Shown here: in pieces, positions 48,672 through 59,233 of the stretch
Layout: every line of letters starts with the position of its first letter
Position numbering within the stretch: position 1 is the first letter of the stretch
Assembly (NCBI RefSeq): GCF_000182565.1
Contig: NW_015971538.1
Span: 1,209,736-1,273,735 of the forward strand
Reading direction: 5' to 3'
Source of the DNA: Spizellomyces punctatus DAOM BR117
Taxonomy: Eukaryota > Chytridiomycota > Chytridiomycetes > Spizellomycetales > Spizellomycetaceae
Length of the DNA stretch: 64,000 bases
The notes under the pieces: model-generated
What the model was told of the DNA's origin: nothing
The model's input: only the letters and a program-made list of their open reading frames with translations
The model's database searches: none
Translations under genes and position numbers: made by a program

Positions 48672-49274
48672 TCATTGAGATGTTAATGTGGCGGTTGTGC
48701 ACAACATCACTCCGAGGAAAACAAGTGCAATGCCCATCATTGTTGCTGGCAAGGGGTGAAGTTATGTACCCGCAGAGTTCCCGAAACACAGAGACCTCAT
48801 ACCTTTAGACCCAAGCTCTTCCCCAAGAAAGACACCCGCCAGTATGGTAAGCGCTAATGTTAGTGAGTTGGCAATTGGAACAGCGATGGAAAGATCTGTT
48901 TTCCAGAAGAAGGGTAGAACATTTTCCGAAATTTCAGAAGCGAAGTACTGTTTGAGACTAACCACTTTCGCCCAAAGTTTTATAATACACAGCCGATCCA
49001 CTCAGGTTGATAACTAGCGGAATGATATACTTTATGTTGGAGATGTAGTGGTAGTCATTGGACCAGGCCATGGTGAACAACAATGAGGCTGCAAGGATAT
49101 TACCTGCCATCTTGTTAGCAAATAATAAAGCTCAGCCGTTTGCCGCTTCCACCAAGGGGACTGCTTGTATTGCCGTGTCACATCTTCCAAGCCTTTGCTG
49201 CCACGCTTGATAAAAGGATTCGTGAATCCCCAGCAAAGCGCAACGGCAATAAGCCCTAGAATGTTCGCTAACAT
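48672..49274 (-). CDS. TMEM234 family membrane protein
   Basis: TMEM234 proteins are small four-helix membrane proteins related to drug/metabolite (EamA-like) transporters. The start MLANILGLIAVALCWGFTNP has the family's WGxTNPxxKRGS motif (FIKRGSKGLEDV). After an intron, GNILAASLLFTMAWSNDYHY, then YIIPLVINLSGSAVYYKTL and SDLSIAVPIANSLTLALTIL, AGVFLGEELGSK. The last exon adds TMMGIALVFLGVMLCTTATL ending TSQ at the stop 48672-48674. The four hydrophobic segments and the VPIANSLTxxxT block match the family. Three introns are present. Confidence 0.85.
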
Positions 49275-49601
49275 GACAGAATGTGTGAATACTGCCGCCA
49301 GGGGAACATCTGGGTTGCAACAACGGCGGCTTCATACCCAAGTTCATTCCTTGTGGGGATTGGCGAAACGCGGAATGTCGACGACGACGACACCGATCAT
49401 CCTTGCACACGTGTCTGCTTACATACCCCCCGATCGTGTGGGGGAAGTGTCAGGCAGGAATTTTCCCACGCAACTGCTCGCCATCGTCCAGGCGAGGCTA
49501 ACAGTCAACTGCAAGCAGGCTTGTCATTTATCTTTTATTCACTTCTTCAGCCGAGTATACTCGCGACTGATCTCGCATCATCTACAGAGCTGTCAAAATA
49601 G

Positions 49602-50311
49602 ATGCCCAAGATGTCAAAACAGCGCTCTCGAAATCTCTTTACTAAAGCTATCGCCGCTGCGACCAGTCAAATACCCAACGAGCAGCAACGAAATAGTCAT
49701 AGGCACAATAACTTTACTTTGGAAAAAAATACATTTCGCTATGACTTGTCGTTGGATCTGGACAACAAAAATGATGGCGCGAAGAGCATGAGTGTAAAAA
49801 GCGAGGTGGCCCCTTCTGCAGAGGAAAGGAATGAAGCCGATGAGAACCCTGACAAGGGCTTCGAGGATTCCATCTTTCTTCCATTCGATTTTGACGTCAA
49901 CAAATGCTACCATAAGTTGGTGTAGGTGTTTGTCTTTATTTGCTTCATATATGTCTTTTTGGTCGCAAACCAGTCTTCCTTCCCAGGCAGATTGCCACTG
50001 AAGTTGGAATTATGGTTTCGCACGATTTTGATAGTAACACTTTACGACTTTGCGCAGACGACGTAGAATCGCTCTCTCATGGGTGATGTCAGATATCACA
50101 TTTCATGGAAACGTAGCATATCTTAACCTGGCTGCTCTTTTATAGTCGCGGACTCATCAACAGCCTTGTTTACAATCCTGAGCGGCCGATCAAAAGCAAA
50201 ACTGTTCGCAAGTTTGCGAAGGCTGAACGTCCCGGAGAGTGGGGTGAACCAAGGGAGAATAGTGCTCGTCCAGGTTCATACAAAATGCTTGGTAAATATG
50301 GCGAGTATTAG
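49602..50311 (+). CDS. Hypothetical basic/acidic protein
   Basis: I do not recognise this protein. It starts MPKMSKQRSRNLFTKAIAAA with a basic N-terminus, continues NNFTLEKNTFRYDLSLDLDN and an acidic part EERNEADENPDKGFEDSIFL, PFDFDVNKCYHKLV. An intron (about 49924-49987) joins to QIATEVGIMVSHDFDSNTLR and LCADDVESLSH. A second intron (to about 50146) joins RGLINSLVYNPERPIKSKTV, RKFAKAERPGEWGEPRENSA, RPGSYKMLGKYGEY. The last 50 residues look the most conserved in style (charged, Pro/Gly turns). Total is about 190 residues. Both splices keep frame. The TMEM234 start lies about 330 bases upstream, divergent. Confidence 0.6.
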
Positions 50312-50867
50312 ACGGCGTTTACAGGGCATCAATTGAAAAAGATACGCACGTAGTCGCAAGGTTTTTGGGAAGGATAAAGGGTTTAAAAGATGTACTGAAA
50401 GTACTGCTAGTTTTTAGTTGTTCGCAACACCCTCCAGGCTGCACTAGTACCTTTCATCAAAGAGAGGTCTGTTTATGTCATCACTTTTAGTTCACGTGCT
50501 TCTTGATCACGTGCTGCATTCTTTGGAGATTTTGCTGAACTTGAAATCCTCTCCATGTTGCGTACGTTAAACATTGAACAACAAACGTTGGTTTTTCGGC
50601 ACGCATAACCAGGTGTGTATAGTAACGTGCGCGGGTTGCAGATGCAACGGCATCGGTATAAAGAGCCTTGCACGATGTCTAATGTCAAATGCTGAAACGT
50701 TTTCTACTGTTGCGTTTTGTCTGGTCAGTGTCCTCTATCTATCTTTGCTGGCTCTGAGTAGCAGTTGTCCACTATTGTAGCATAGCGTATGTGTAATATT
50801 CTCTGTGGTTGAAACCTTGCACAACTCTCACGCCCGTTTCGCCTTAGATCACGCCGTGCCGCCGAGC
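50312..50867. other. Upstream region of the Yar1-like gene with two E-boxes
   Basis: Two TCACGTG heptamers lie 15 bases apart (50492-50498 and 50507-50513), about 360 bases before the Yar1-like start. No gene is supported here. Confidence 0.4.
50492..50513. promoter_or_regulatory. Paired TCACGTG E-boxes
   Basis: The two heptamers, read on the plus strand, are separated by eight bases, so their centres are about one and a half helical turns apart. Paired sites of this kind often bind bHLH factors cooperatively. Function is inferred. Confidence 0.4.
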
Positions 50868-51404
50868 ATGACTGTTCCAAATGACACCTCACTAAGCGGG
50901 TTCGATATTGACGAGTTCGTCACTTGTGCCCGCTATGGCGAACTAGATGACCTTAAGGCACTCATTTCATCATACCTTACATCCCAAGGACAAGATCAAT
51001 CGTCTACAAACCCTGCAACACTCCGCGCCTTATACACATCCGCCCTTCCAAACGGAAACACTGCGTTGCATATGGCTGCCGCTAACGGTGAAATAGAGGT
51101 TCTTCAGTACCTGTTGCCGCAGCTGACTGTTGGAGATGTGAACATAGGGAACAGCGATGGGTCAACTGCACTACATTGGGCCGCGTTGAATGGGAAATTG
51201 GACTGCGTGGAACTGTTGTTGTCGTGCGGGGCGGATGCAACGATTAAAAACGAACAGGGACGAAGTCCTGTGACTGTGGCGGAGCAACAGGGACATTTGG
51301 AGGTCGTTAATGCATTGCTTAAATCGTATGAACCGGATGAAGAGGAGGCCGACGAAAGTACACCACAGGAGGGCAGTGCATCTACAGAACCCGTAGATAG
51401 TTAA
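50868..51404 (+). CDS. Ankyrin-repeat protein, Yar1-like
   Basis: This resembles Yar1, the chaperone of ribosomal protein uS3 (Rps3), though short ankyrin proteins are hard to assign. It starts MTVPNDTSLSGFDIDEFVTC; the upstream frame begins only at GTG. Ankyrin repeats: EFVTCARYGELDDLKALISS, GNTALHMAAANGEIEVLQYL, GSTALHWAALNGKLDCVELL, then LSCGADATIKNEQGRSPVTV and AEQQGHLEVVNALLKSY. The tail is acidic, EPDEEEADESTPQEG. Length (178 residues), repeat number and acidic end all fit Yar1. It has no intron. Confidence 0.75.
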   Translation: MTVPNDTSLSGFDIDEFVTCARYGELDDLKALISSYLTSQGQDQSSTNPATLRALYTSALPNGNTALHMAAANGEIEVLQYLLPQLTVGDVNIGNSDGSTALHWAALNGKLDCVELLLSCGADATIKNEQGRSPVTVAEQQGHLEVVNALLKSYEPDEEEADESTPQEGSASTEPVDS

Positions 51405-51539
51405 ACTAGGTTCTCATACGCTCAACTTGGTGACACATTGTAAATAGAACATAGCACGAGCGCAATAGGGAATGTAGAAGCACAGCGTGACCGTAAGCCT
51501 AGTCTGCTAGGGTCAAGGGTTATATAGAGATCTTAATCA

Positions 51540-52310
51540 ATGATTGCGTTTTATCTTTACTGTGAAAACGTGAAGCACAATGTGCATATATCCTTTGCGT
51601 GGGGATCCATCATGCTACGGGCTTAATCCATCATCTATCGCACATAAAGAAGGACCGAAAATACCCATAACATTCTCTATGAGCATCATCCGAAACTTTT
51701 GAACCACGAGTCCCAAGGCAATTCGGAAATCGACATTGAACATGATCCGGTGCAAGAGCTCTCTGAACTACCTAAAGTCGCCCGCCCATCAGTTGAGTCG
51801 GACTTGATTGCCACGGTATGCGCCAAGTAGCTAATAATCACAGGCTGCGTTAATGTTCAGGCTGAACGCGCATGTGGCAAAGATACCCGCTAAATTTGTA
51901 AGTTACCCTTCAAGGTTGTTATCCCAGTACATGTAAGCAGATATCTCGGTGGTTACTTTAGCCTCCCGTATATTATTTGAGCAATGTGATAATATAGATA
52001 CAAAGGAGGAGTCTGATGTGAATCATGGGCATATGCTACTTCCATTTTGGCTGTCGTCAAAACGATCATCAGGAAGCTAGCCATAATGCGGAGAGACAAT
52101 CGGTAGGACTTACCATACATCGTGGAGTGTGAAAACCGGCTGCCACTAGAGGTTGACGGCGCTGACGTGAATCATATAATCCACTTCACACGAGCTGGAG
52201 ATAATAAGACAGTAGGGTCCAGCTCTTCAGCCTCACTCAGGATCTATGTCAAAGGAATCACCACAAGGATCTTTGCACATCCGGTGGATACTGAAACGGC
52301 CACGCAATAG
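51540..52310 (+). CDS. Doubtful spliced gene or decaying gene
   Basis: I do not recognise this. Frames here join in phase but the model is weak. ATG 51540 gives MIAFYLYCENVKHNVHISFA, an intron of about 51 bases joins RTENTHNILYEHHPKLLNHE, SQGNSEIDIEHDPVQELSEL and PKVARPSVESDLIAT. A 28-base gap (51816-51843) would join AALMFRLNAHVAKIPAKF, followed by a strong donor GTAAGT. Further on, DLPYIVECENRLPLEVDGAD and VNHIIHFTRAGDNKTVG run to a stop at 52310. A 28-base intron is implausibly short, so this may be a pseudogene or I may have chosen wrong joins. Confidence 0.25.
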
Positions 52311-52581
52311 TGACAGAAAATCATCAGTACGAAAGTTGGGTCAATGCCAATGACATAAAGGAAACAATTCATTCACGTGGTTTAATGCCTACTTGGGGAC
52401 GACTACGAATACGAATGCCAAAAACAGGCACGTAAAGAAACGATATATGGATAATACACTCGCACTTCCTGATTCCTCTTTATACACAAAACGCCCCCCA
52501 TCTTACATTCTCTATGAACAAATAACTACAATGATGACATCTGGATACAGTAATCAGCCCCCAACGCATTTGCTGCTGATT

Positions 52582-52903
52582 CTACATGCGTTTCTTGTCT
52601 GAGAAGGCGGCGATGTTGTCATCTCCCCCTGTCTGCGCTGCGGACAGCATTGGGCCGGAGGGAGGGGCACTGATGTTAGCGGGGTCAATTCCCTCTGGAG
52701 CTTCATCTGCAACGTTTTCTCCGGAACTCGTCGCTACAAACCAGAAAAACAAGATGAGAGACCAATCGACCACCCTGTAAAGTAGTGCCTTGCTTACCAA
52801 TATCCTCATTGCCGCCATTTGCCTTGGGGAGATCAGGGACGGGAGCGGCCGACGCAAAGGTGGCAAGAAGGAGCGCAACGAGAGCGATGAATTTGATTTG
52901 CAT
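52582..52903 (-). CDS. Small secreted protein (about 84 residues)
   Basis: The start MQIKFIALVALLLATFASAA is a textbook signal peptide with an AxA-like cleavage site, followed by PVPDLPKANGGNEDI. One intron (about 52736-52798) joins ATSSGENVADEAPEGIDPAN, ISAPPSGPMLSAAQTGGDDN, IAAFSDKKRM. The mature part is acidic, Pro/Ala/Gly-rich, has no Cys and no known domain. It could be an extracellular or wall peptide; no function can be given. Confidence 0.65.
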
Positions 52904-53345
52904 GCTTGAGAAACTTTGGAAATCTGAGCTCTGGAGAGTTTAGAATGGAGCAAACAGATGGAGGGGAAAAGCCGACAACTGCTCGTTATAAAATACAAGG
53001 GTATAAACGCAAGGGTATGAGCGAAAAGCAAGGGTAATTTCAGTAAAACGCTCATCTCCGCCAACTCCGCTAAAGGATGAAGTGTGGTGGCATGGTCACG
53101 TTAGATTGGTTGAAGCTTGGATGTCAATTTCCTTCCACCCAACGACTTGCCTTGGTGGTTAATGAGCCAATTAATCTTGGCGGCGGCGACGTTTCATCTA
53201 TAGGTGTGGCTTTTGATGACCCTGGCTTAGTAAATGCTCAGCAAACGCTTAGTAGTGTCCGATTCTTTCGGACAAGATAGAATCAGCACTGGGCAGGACG
53301 CGAGTGATTTCGCTTGGACAGTCCATCTTGACTGATTACGACCCA

Positions 53346-56300
53346 ATGAATAAGGAAAATACAGATTCTGTCGCAGATGCCGAGGGAAATCGTAGGCAGT
53401 CCTTGGTATGTGTTCCTCAGAACTTTTCGTATTGGAACGAGACCTTACTTTTGATCAGTTTGCGGGAAAGGGTATCCTAAAAGAGACCGACGCGACATGG
53501 CCTCCAACTCGGACAAAGGATCCGCTGCAAAACGACAGACTGAATCAAACGGTCGCATTTGAGTGAGTGCAAAGGAGGTTTATGGGCGGATAGATGGAGA
53601 TTGACTTTTAGAGCTCGACTGCAGGAAAGAATCAAAGAAGCCACGAAAGTCGTTGGGCAGGCGCGTCTCATTTGCTCCTAAAGCCCATATACGGTGAGTA
53701 ACCGAAGTGGGGTTACCGATATTCTTGTGGAGAAGAGTGAATATCATGTCGAAGAAGGGGCGAGCGGGGAAGAAATATCTGCGAATGTTCTGCTATGGCG
53801 ATATGATGAACCGCCAGCACTGAGTAGCTGAAATATTGAATTTTTGACAGTCCTTTCAAAGAAGATTCCGATAAATGGGATGATGTGCTGGGCTCTGGAC
53901 CGCTCTTTGGAGATGGTGGAATTACCAAGTTTGAAATGCCCGATCTTTCCTCTGTACGCCGAAACAGGTGGGGATATTGGACGGAACAGCTGAGGAGGGC
54001 AATGTTGCCATTTGCTGAATCTTGACTCTATAGTGGGATCTTCAACAATATTCGCTTAAGCTTAGGAGCCGACTCACATGAGTAAGCGAGCACGTATCCA
54101 CTGGTTTGACAATGGCCGCGGTTTTACTGATTGCTTTATAGAGACACAAGCTACGAAGTGGACTTAAAAGGTCCGGCAGACGCGAAGAGTAGTGCTGATG
54201 AAACTGACTCAGATATTATGATGGATGACGAGACATGGTCAGAAGACACCATCTCGATTTCGGCTAGCAAATCGGCAGTGGTGCCTGTTCCCCAGAATAG
54301 CGGCGATGACGATAGCAGGCGCAGACCGCGCGATAGCATTGCAGCCTTTTTCCAGCATCCCAGACCTCACCACGAGCCTTTGCTCGGGGAAACTCCTGTG
54401 GCTCCCCCACCTGGTCTAGTCCTAGACAAACGGCGGATGCCACGTGACAGTATCGCAGCCTTCTTTCAGCACCCGGACGACGAGTCAGAAGCCGAGAATG
54501 TTGAGGAGCCGCATGCTGAAAGTGACGATGACATCGAAATGGCCACTGAGGATCCTACTCAAGCCTCGGTGGCGGATCGCATCCTTCCGGACGGTAAGCC
54601 CGTAGGATGACGAGAGGAGAAGTTCGGTAGCCAACTTACGCTCTATTTACAGATATTGTTCCTACTGAGGAAGCTGAATGGACGGGTTATCCGGCAGTCC
54701 CTGTGGAGGAAACTCGGCTAACGGAAAACGAAAAGATCAAAAGAACGGAAGAAGATATTGCAATCTCCATGGATGTGTCTCTTGGAGAAGGCCGTGTCTC
54801 ACCACGATCTGTTCCTAAGAAGAAGGAACTTGTCAAGTTTGAAGGGGAGCTTGCCCAAAGTGATCTTCCTGCATCCCAATCGGGGCATGTTGATATCGTG
54901 GATCCATTTGAGCAGGCAGAGGGCAATCAAGGTGATATATTCATCTGTAATCCTCATTGAACGAGCGAAACGCTAAAGGTCAAAACGGCCAATGGTAGCC
55001 TTTCTACGCTCGGCCGACGACCCTGCACATCCCTCAGTGCTCAACTCTGACCCTGTGGATGACACAATAGCCGGCTTCTTCACCCGCGTGAATTCAAACG
55101 ATGAAAAAAACAAGGATGGTAGGAGGCCATGGGTTTTCTTCACAGGGGAATAGTTCAAGGGCTACTTACTGATGCCATCAATGCTTGAACCAGTACCTGA
55201 AATCTCTTCAAAATCTGTAAACAATAACCGGGTTTTAAATCAGCTGAAGACAATAACGCATCTAGAAGATCGCGACGACACGATTGGCCGGTTTTTCTAT
55301 CATGACTCGAATACGAACGAAGGTATGGTCAAATCGGTCACGAACATCTTTCTGTAGTGTACGTCTCACAGTATATTCGGATTTTAGGAGGAATGCTGCG
55401 TCGTACTCTGGAAGCCGATTCGTCTGATGAGGAATGCCATCAGGATCCAACCGTCGCTATGGATCTCACGGAATGTGCCACGCGGGTTTTAAGCACCCAT
55501 GTCGATGATACCACTTCAACGACTGGCAGCGTAATGTCAAATACGCCAACTCGAACGGCAACAAAGCGCCGCCGCAGCTCTGTCTCATGTAGGCTGAAGC
55601 ATGTCCCCCTTTCGTTGCGATGGGAGTGTAAACTAATTCCGACACAATTGCAGCTGTACAGCGCTTGTCGAATTCCAAAAAGGCGGCCAAATCTCCGAGC
55701 ATTGATGCTATGCCATCGCCGATTCCTACCGCAAGTGGGTTCCGCAAATAGTCCATGTGTGATTCGCGTAGATAACCATACAAATTACTGTGCAGTCACA
55801 CAGCAATCACCAGGAGCTTCTGAACAATCATCCCTTCTCGAGAAAGATGCCACCTCCCGAGCGGCTCCATCTCCATTCCGCCGATCCAGCTTCGCGTCAG
55901 AGTTTGCAGGAGATACATCTTTGGCAGGAATTGAGGATGGTAAGATGATTGCATAAGATTGAAGCTATGGCTTTGACGAACTCTGTTTTTATGGTGCACT
56001 AGTTGAGGACGATTTGATGAATGAACATCTCTCCATGCTTGATGACTCTCTTATGGAAGAGGTAAGCCTGACTTTGACAAGTCTTAGGTTGTCCTCGCTG
56101 TCCAGGGCTACATTGATCTTGTCACACCCTAATTTTAGGCAGAACCAAATGCGGTGGCCACAGTGAAAGAATTCTTACAAGCGACGGGAATATACTTCCA
56201 GGATAATCTGACCACAAGCTTCAGGCGAGAAACGAACGCTTATTTGCGCACATCAGGTGCTTTACTTATTTATTTTATTTATTCTGGTTGCTGACATTAA

Positions 56301-58416
56301 CAATGCTACATCTTAGAGCAACCGACAGATATTGATTATTATAGAGCAGCCTTACTTTGGTCATCGGAGTTGGACACATATGAATTCGTACGTAGACTCA
56401 AGGGCAGCTCTGGAATCGGCAGGTCTTACAGAGTTTCTGGACAGGGGTGCAAAGAACTTCAAAAATACATTGAAGATATTCGAGAAGAACTGATACAGAT
56501 TGAAGAAGATGCTGAAGCAAATGTCCCACCAATTTTCTTTGACGTTGTAGACGGAACATCTGAGGAGCGGGCTCTCATCCAGGTATATGACTTATTTTTA
56601 TCCTTCTTAAATGAAGTGGTCTTTACAGTTTTGGTTTTCAACCATTATTAGCGTCAACTGAAAGCAACCCGATCTATAACACGAGCTGAAGCTAAAGAAA
56701 GTTGGCATGTTTGGCGAGCTAACTTGCTGAATAACCTGTCTGAAGACTTCACCTGCAATTTGGAACGGCTTGAAAAAGTGCGTAGTTTTGTTGCATCTCA
56801 CATATGTGCGTTGCTGAGAAATGATTTTCCACAATCTATTAGGATGAACGGATCATCCAAAAATTCGCGGATCGTAATGCGGACATGATAACAGAAGGAC
56901 AAAAGTACAGAAGTCAGAAAATGATTGAGCTGGAAAGTGCTCGCAATCGGTACATGCGGGCACCTTCTTTTTTCCCAGAAGACATGAGACAATTGCTCAT
57001 CTGTGTGCTAGATTGGCAGAAGAAGAACAAAGCGATAATGATCGGTTGGTTGCACTTAAGCGACGGGAGGCCGAACAACAGTACGTGCATAACGGAGCGA
57101 CAGATGTTTTTTAAAGTGAAAGACTCACCCTTTACCAGAGCCAGACTCCTCGAGCTGAAAGCGGAAAGCGAGCAATTACGGCTGTTATGTGATCAAGAAC
57201 AGGCCCGCGAGAGCGAGTTGTTGAGGAAGAAGGATTTGCTATACCAGGTTTGGATACAGTACTGACGCCTCTCATGTTACCGTACTGACTTATATTTTAG
57301 GCCATAGAGAATGCTGAAAACATCTGTAAGGAGCTGATGATCTTCGACCCGGAAGAACTTTCGACGCTGCGAAGTGGGTTGCGTCTCTGTGTTTCATTTA
57401 CTTTCAGACCTGCTCAGTTGCTTCGGGTCTTAGGCGAGTACAAGCTCCTTACGTCCATGTTTCCTTGGACAACGGTTCATATCGCATCAAATAAATACAT
57501 CCTTGCCTATGATAATGCAATTGAAGTGGCTTTTATTAAAGTCGATGACAACCATTTTGGAGTTGAGCTTTCTGTGTCAGAGCCAAAGGTATAACCCTGT
57601 GCTTAACGTGGCAATATATCGGATAGGGCTGACCCCGTTGGGTCGCAGAAACCGTCGATATTGAGCATAGTGCCTGCGTCCATAACCGGGGGCCGTGTTG
57701 TTGTAGATGCACTTGGGCACGACAGTGTAGGTTGCTGTTAACACAAGATGTTTCGCCAGTTCCTTACATATTCCATTCCATTTAGGTATGCGGTATATTG
57801 AAAAATGCTCAGCAACAGATTGGTATATGTCACGGACCGAAAGATTTTTCCAGGGTAAGTTAGACTGGTGTTAGTATTCGTGTTCGTGCTCGTTGCCCGT
57901 GTCCTTTCTTGCATTGATATGAGGTACCACACCCATTAGGTCATTAGTCACACCGCCTACATATGGAATGGCCTGCGAAAGCTGTACCACGACATCGAAC
58001 TGGCTCGTGACGAATATGACATCACATGTGTTAGACCACCTGCAGAAGAGAAGCGCGCGGGACGCGGGGATCATTTTCTAGGATTACATGTTGTGTGTTT
58101 CTGCCATAAGACACATGTTCGATTCGAAGTCACTCTTTGGGTTGCGGGAGATGGCAAAGCGGAGGTGTACCCATCTGGACGTATGGATTGGGACGTGAAC
58201 ATCACTTACGGTGGCGTCAGGTAGGTGATCTTGGTCTCATGGAGCATTGCGAGGACAATTTTTGGAGTAAAGCAATATTTCGACTTCTTTAGCCGGAAGG
58301 AGATCGATGATATCCTCTCTGCTATCCCTGCCGCTCCTGGAAGACTGATGCACATTTTGAGAGAATTAGATCGGATGACCAGGACCGTGGCATCGAAATG
58401 GCATGTACCCATCTAA
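53346..58416 (+). CDS. Kinetochore scaffold KNL1/Spc7/Spc105
   Basis: KNL1 recruits Bub proteins and PP1 to the outer kinetochore. It starts MNKENTDSVADAEGNRRQSL; the first intron joins to RRQSLFAGKGILKET, the RRxSF-like and GILK pair that docks PP1. The middle is acidic with four copies of a D(S/T)IxxFF motif (two RDSIAAFFQHP, then DDTIAGFFTR and DDTIGRFFYH). It also has possible MELT-type sites (VAMDLTECAT, AISMDVSL). The C-terminal Spc7 region begins FLQATGIYFQDNLTTSFRRE, then YRAALLWSSELDTYEF, long coiled coil (KKYIEDIREELIQIEEDAEA, RLLCDQEQARESELLRKKDL). The RWD part includes GLRLCVSFTFRPAQLLRVLG and TAYIWNGLRKLYHDIELARD. It ends MTRTVASKWHVPI. More than 15 introns are inferred; some middle joins are approximate. 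Confidence 0.85.
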
Positions 58417-58460
58417 TACAGTATATAGCAATATTTATGTACATAAGAGTTTCCAGTTGC

Positions 58461-59115
58461 TCATTGCTCATCATCGCTACTGCTGTCATTGGACTCGCAC
58501 GTCTCTTCATCTTCGCTATCGTCTTCTTCCGTCCCGCTAGTATCTGCGTCGCTGTTGTCCTCCTCTTCGCTGTCCGATTCTTCTTCTGGAGAATTCTCGG
58601 CTTCCTCGCTGCTAGCGGCCTCTAACTGGGCTATACGTTCACGCAGGACAGGTTGATATTCTTTTATTAGAGCGTTCGTTGGATCAACAATGGCCACTTT
58701 ATGGTATAATTCATGATCAGGGATATTCTACAGGTCTGGCAAGGCCCACCAAGACGTACATTGATTAGCTACCTCCAATGCTTGCACATAGGCCTTTGAT
58801 GCGACATACGCCATAAACTTGCTAAGCAGTAGTACAATAAGTGATTCTTGCTATTTAGAAATGTACGGGATTAATATTGCTATAATAATGTGTAGATAAC
58901 ACAAAGCCGCTAACTTCTTCATTGGTTCTAATGGACGTAGGGGATATATCTTGTGAGAGCTCCTGTTTAATCGTTCCTGAAGGTGAGGTACGTCCTTCGC
59001 GCGTCTTTTGGGGAATAGTGCCAGGAGAGACTGAAGGTCCTTGTCTAACTAGTGGTTGATTCTTCAGAGGTAGGGGAGGTAGTTTGGTGGGTCTGGCGTT
59101 GAAGGCAGCCATCAT
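58461..59115 (-). CDS. Acidic protein resembling ERICH2
   Basis: This resembles glutamate-rich protein 2 (ERICH2), a small protein of flagellated cells with unknown role. It starts MMAAFNARPTKLPPLPLKNQ with a basic, Pro-rich leader and SGTIKQELSQDISPTSIRT. The helical core VKFMAYVASKAYVQALEVA, NIPDHELYHKVAIVDPTNAL and IKEYQPVLRERIAQLEAA is the recognisable part (xxYEPDNxxAxEFxPxLxxRL in ERICH2). The last 50 residues are almost all Glu, Asp and Ser. The stop 58461-58463 is 45 bases from the KNL1 stop. The donor before VKFMAY (GTTATC) is weak, so that join is tentative. Confidence 0.5.
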
Positions 59116-59233
59116 CTTGGGCTTGCTGGCGCGAACCACGGCGGATGATGATTACTTGCTGCTAGCCTAAGCCCCACAGCCTGCTTACATTATAATCCCC
59201 AGCGAAGGTTGACGAGATCTCCAACAGGATCGC

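Noticed and set aside
52586-52780. Plus-strand frame over the small secreted gene
   Set aside because: It is the antisense shadow of the signal-peptide gene on the minus strand.
53077-53280. 67-codon plus frame upstream of KNL1
   Set aside because: Could not be joined to the KNL1 first exon and has no recognised domain; the KNL1 start at MNKEN fits better.
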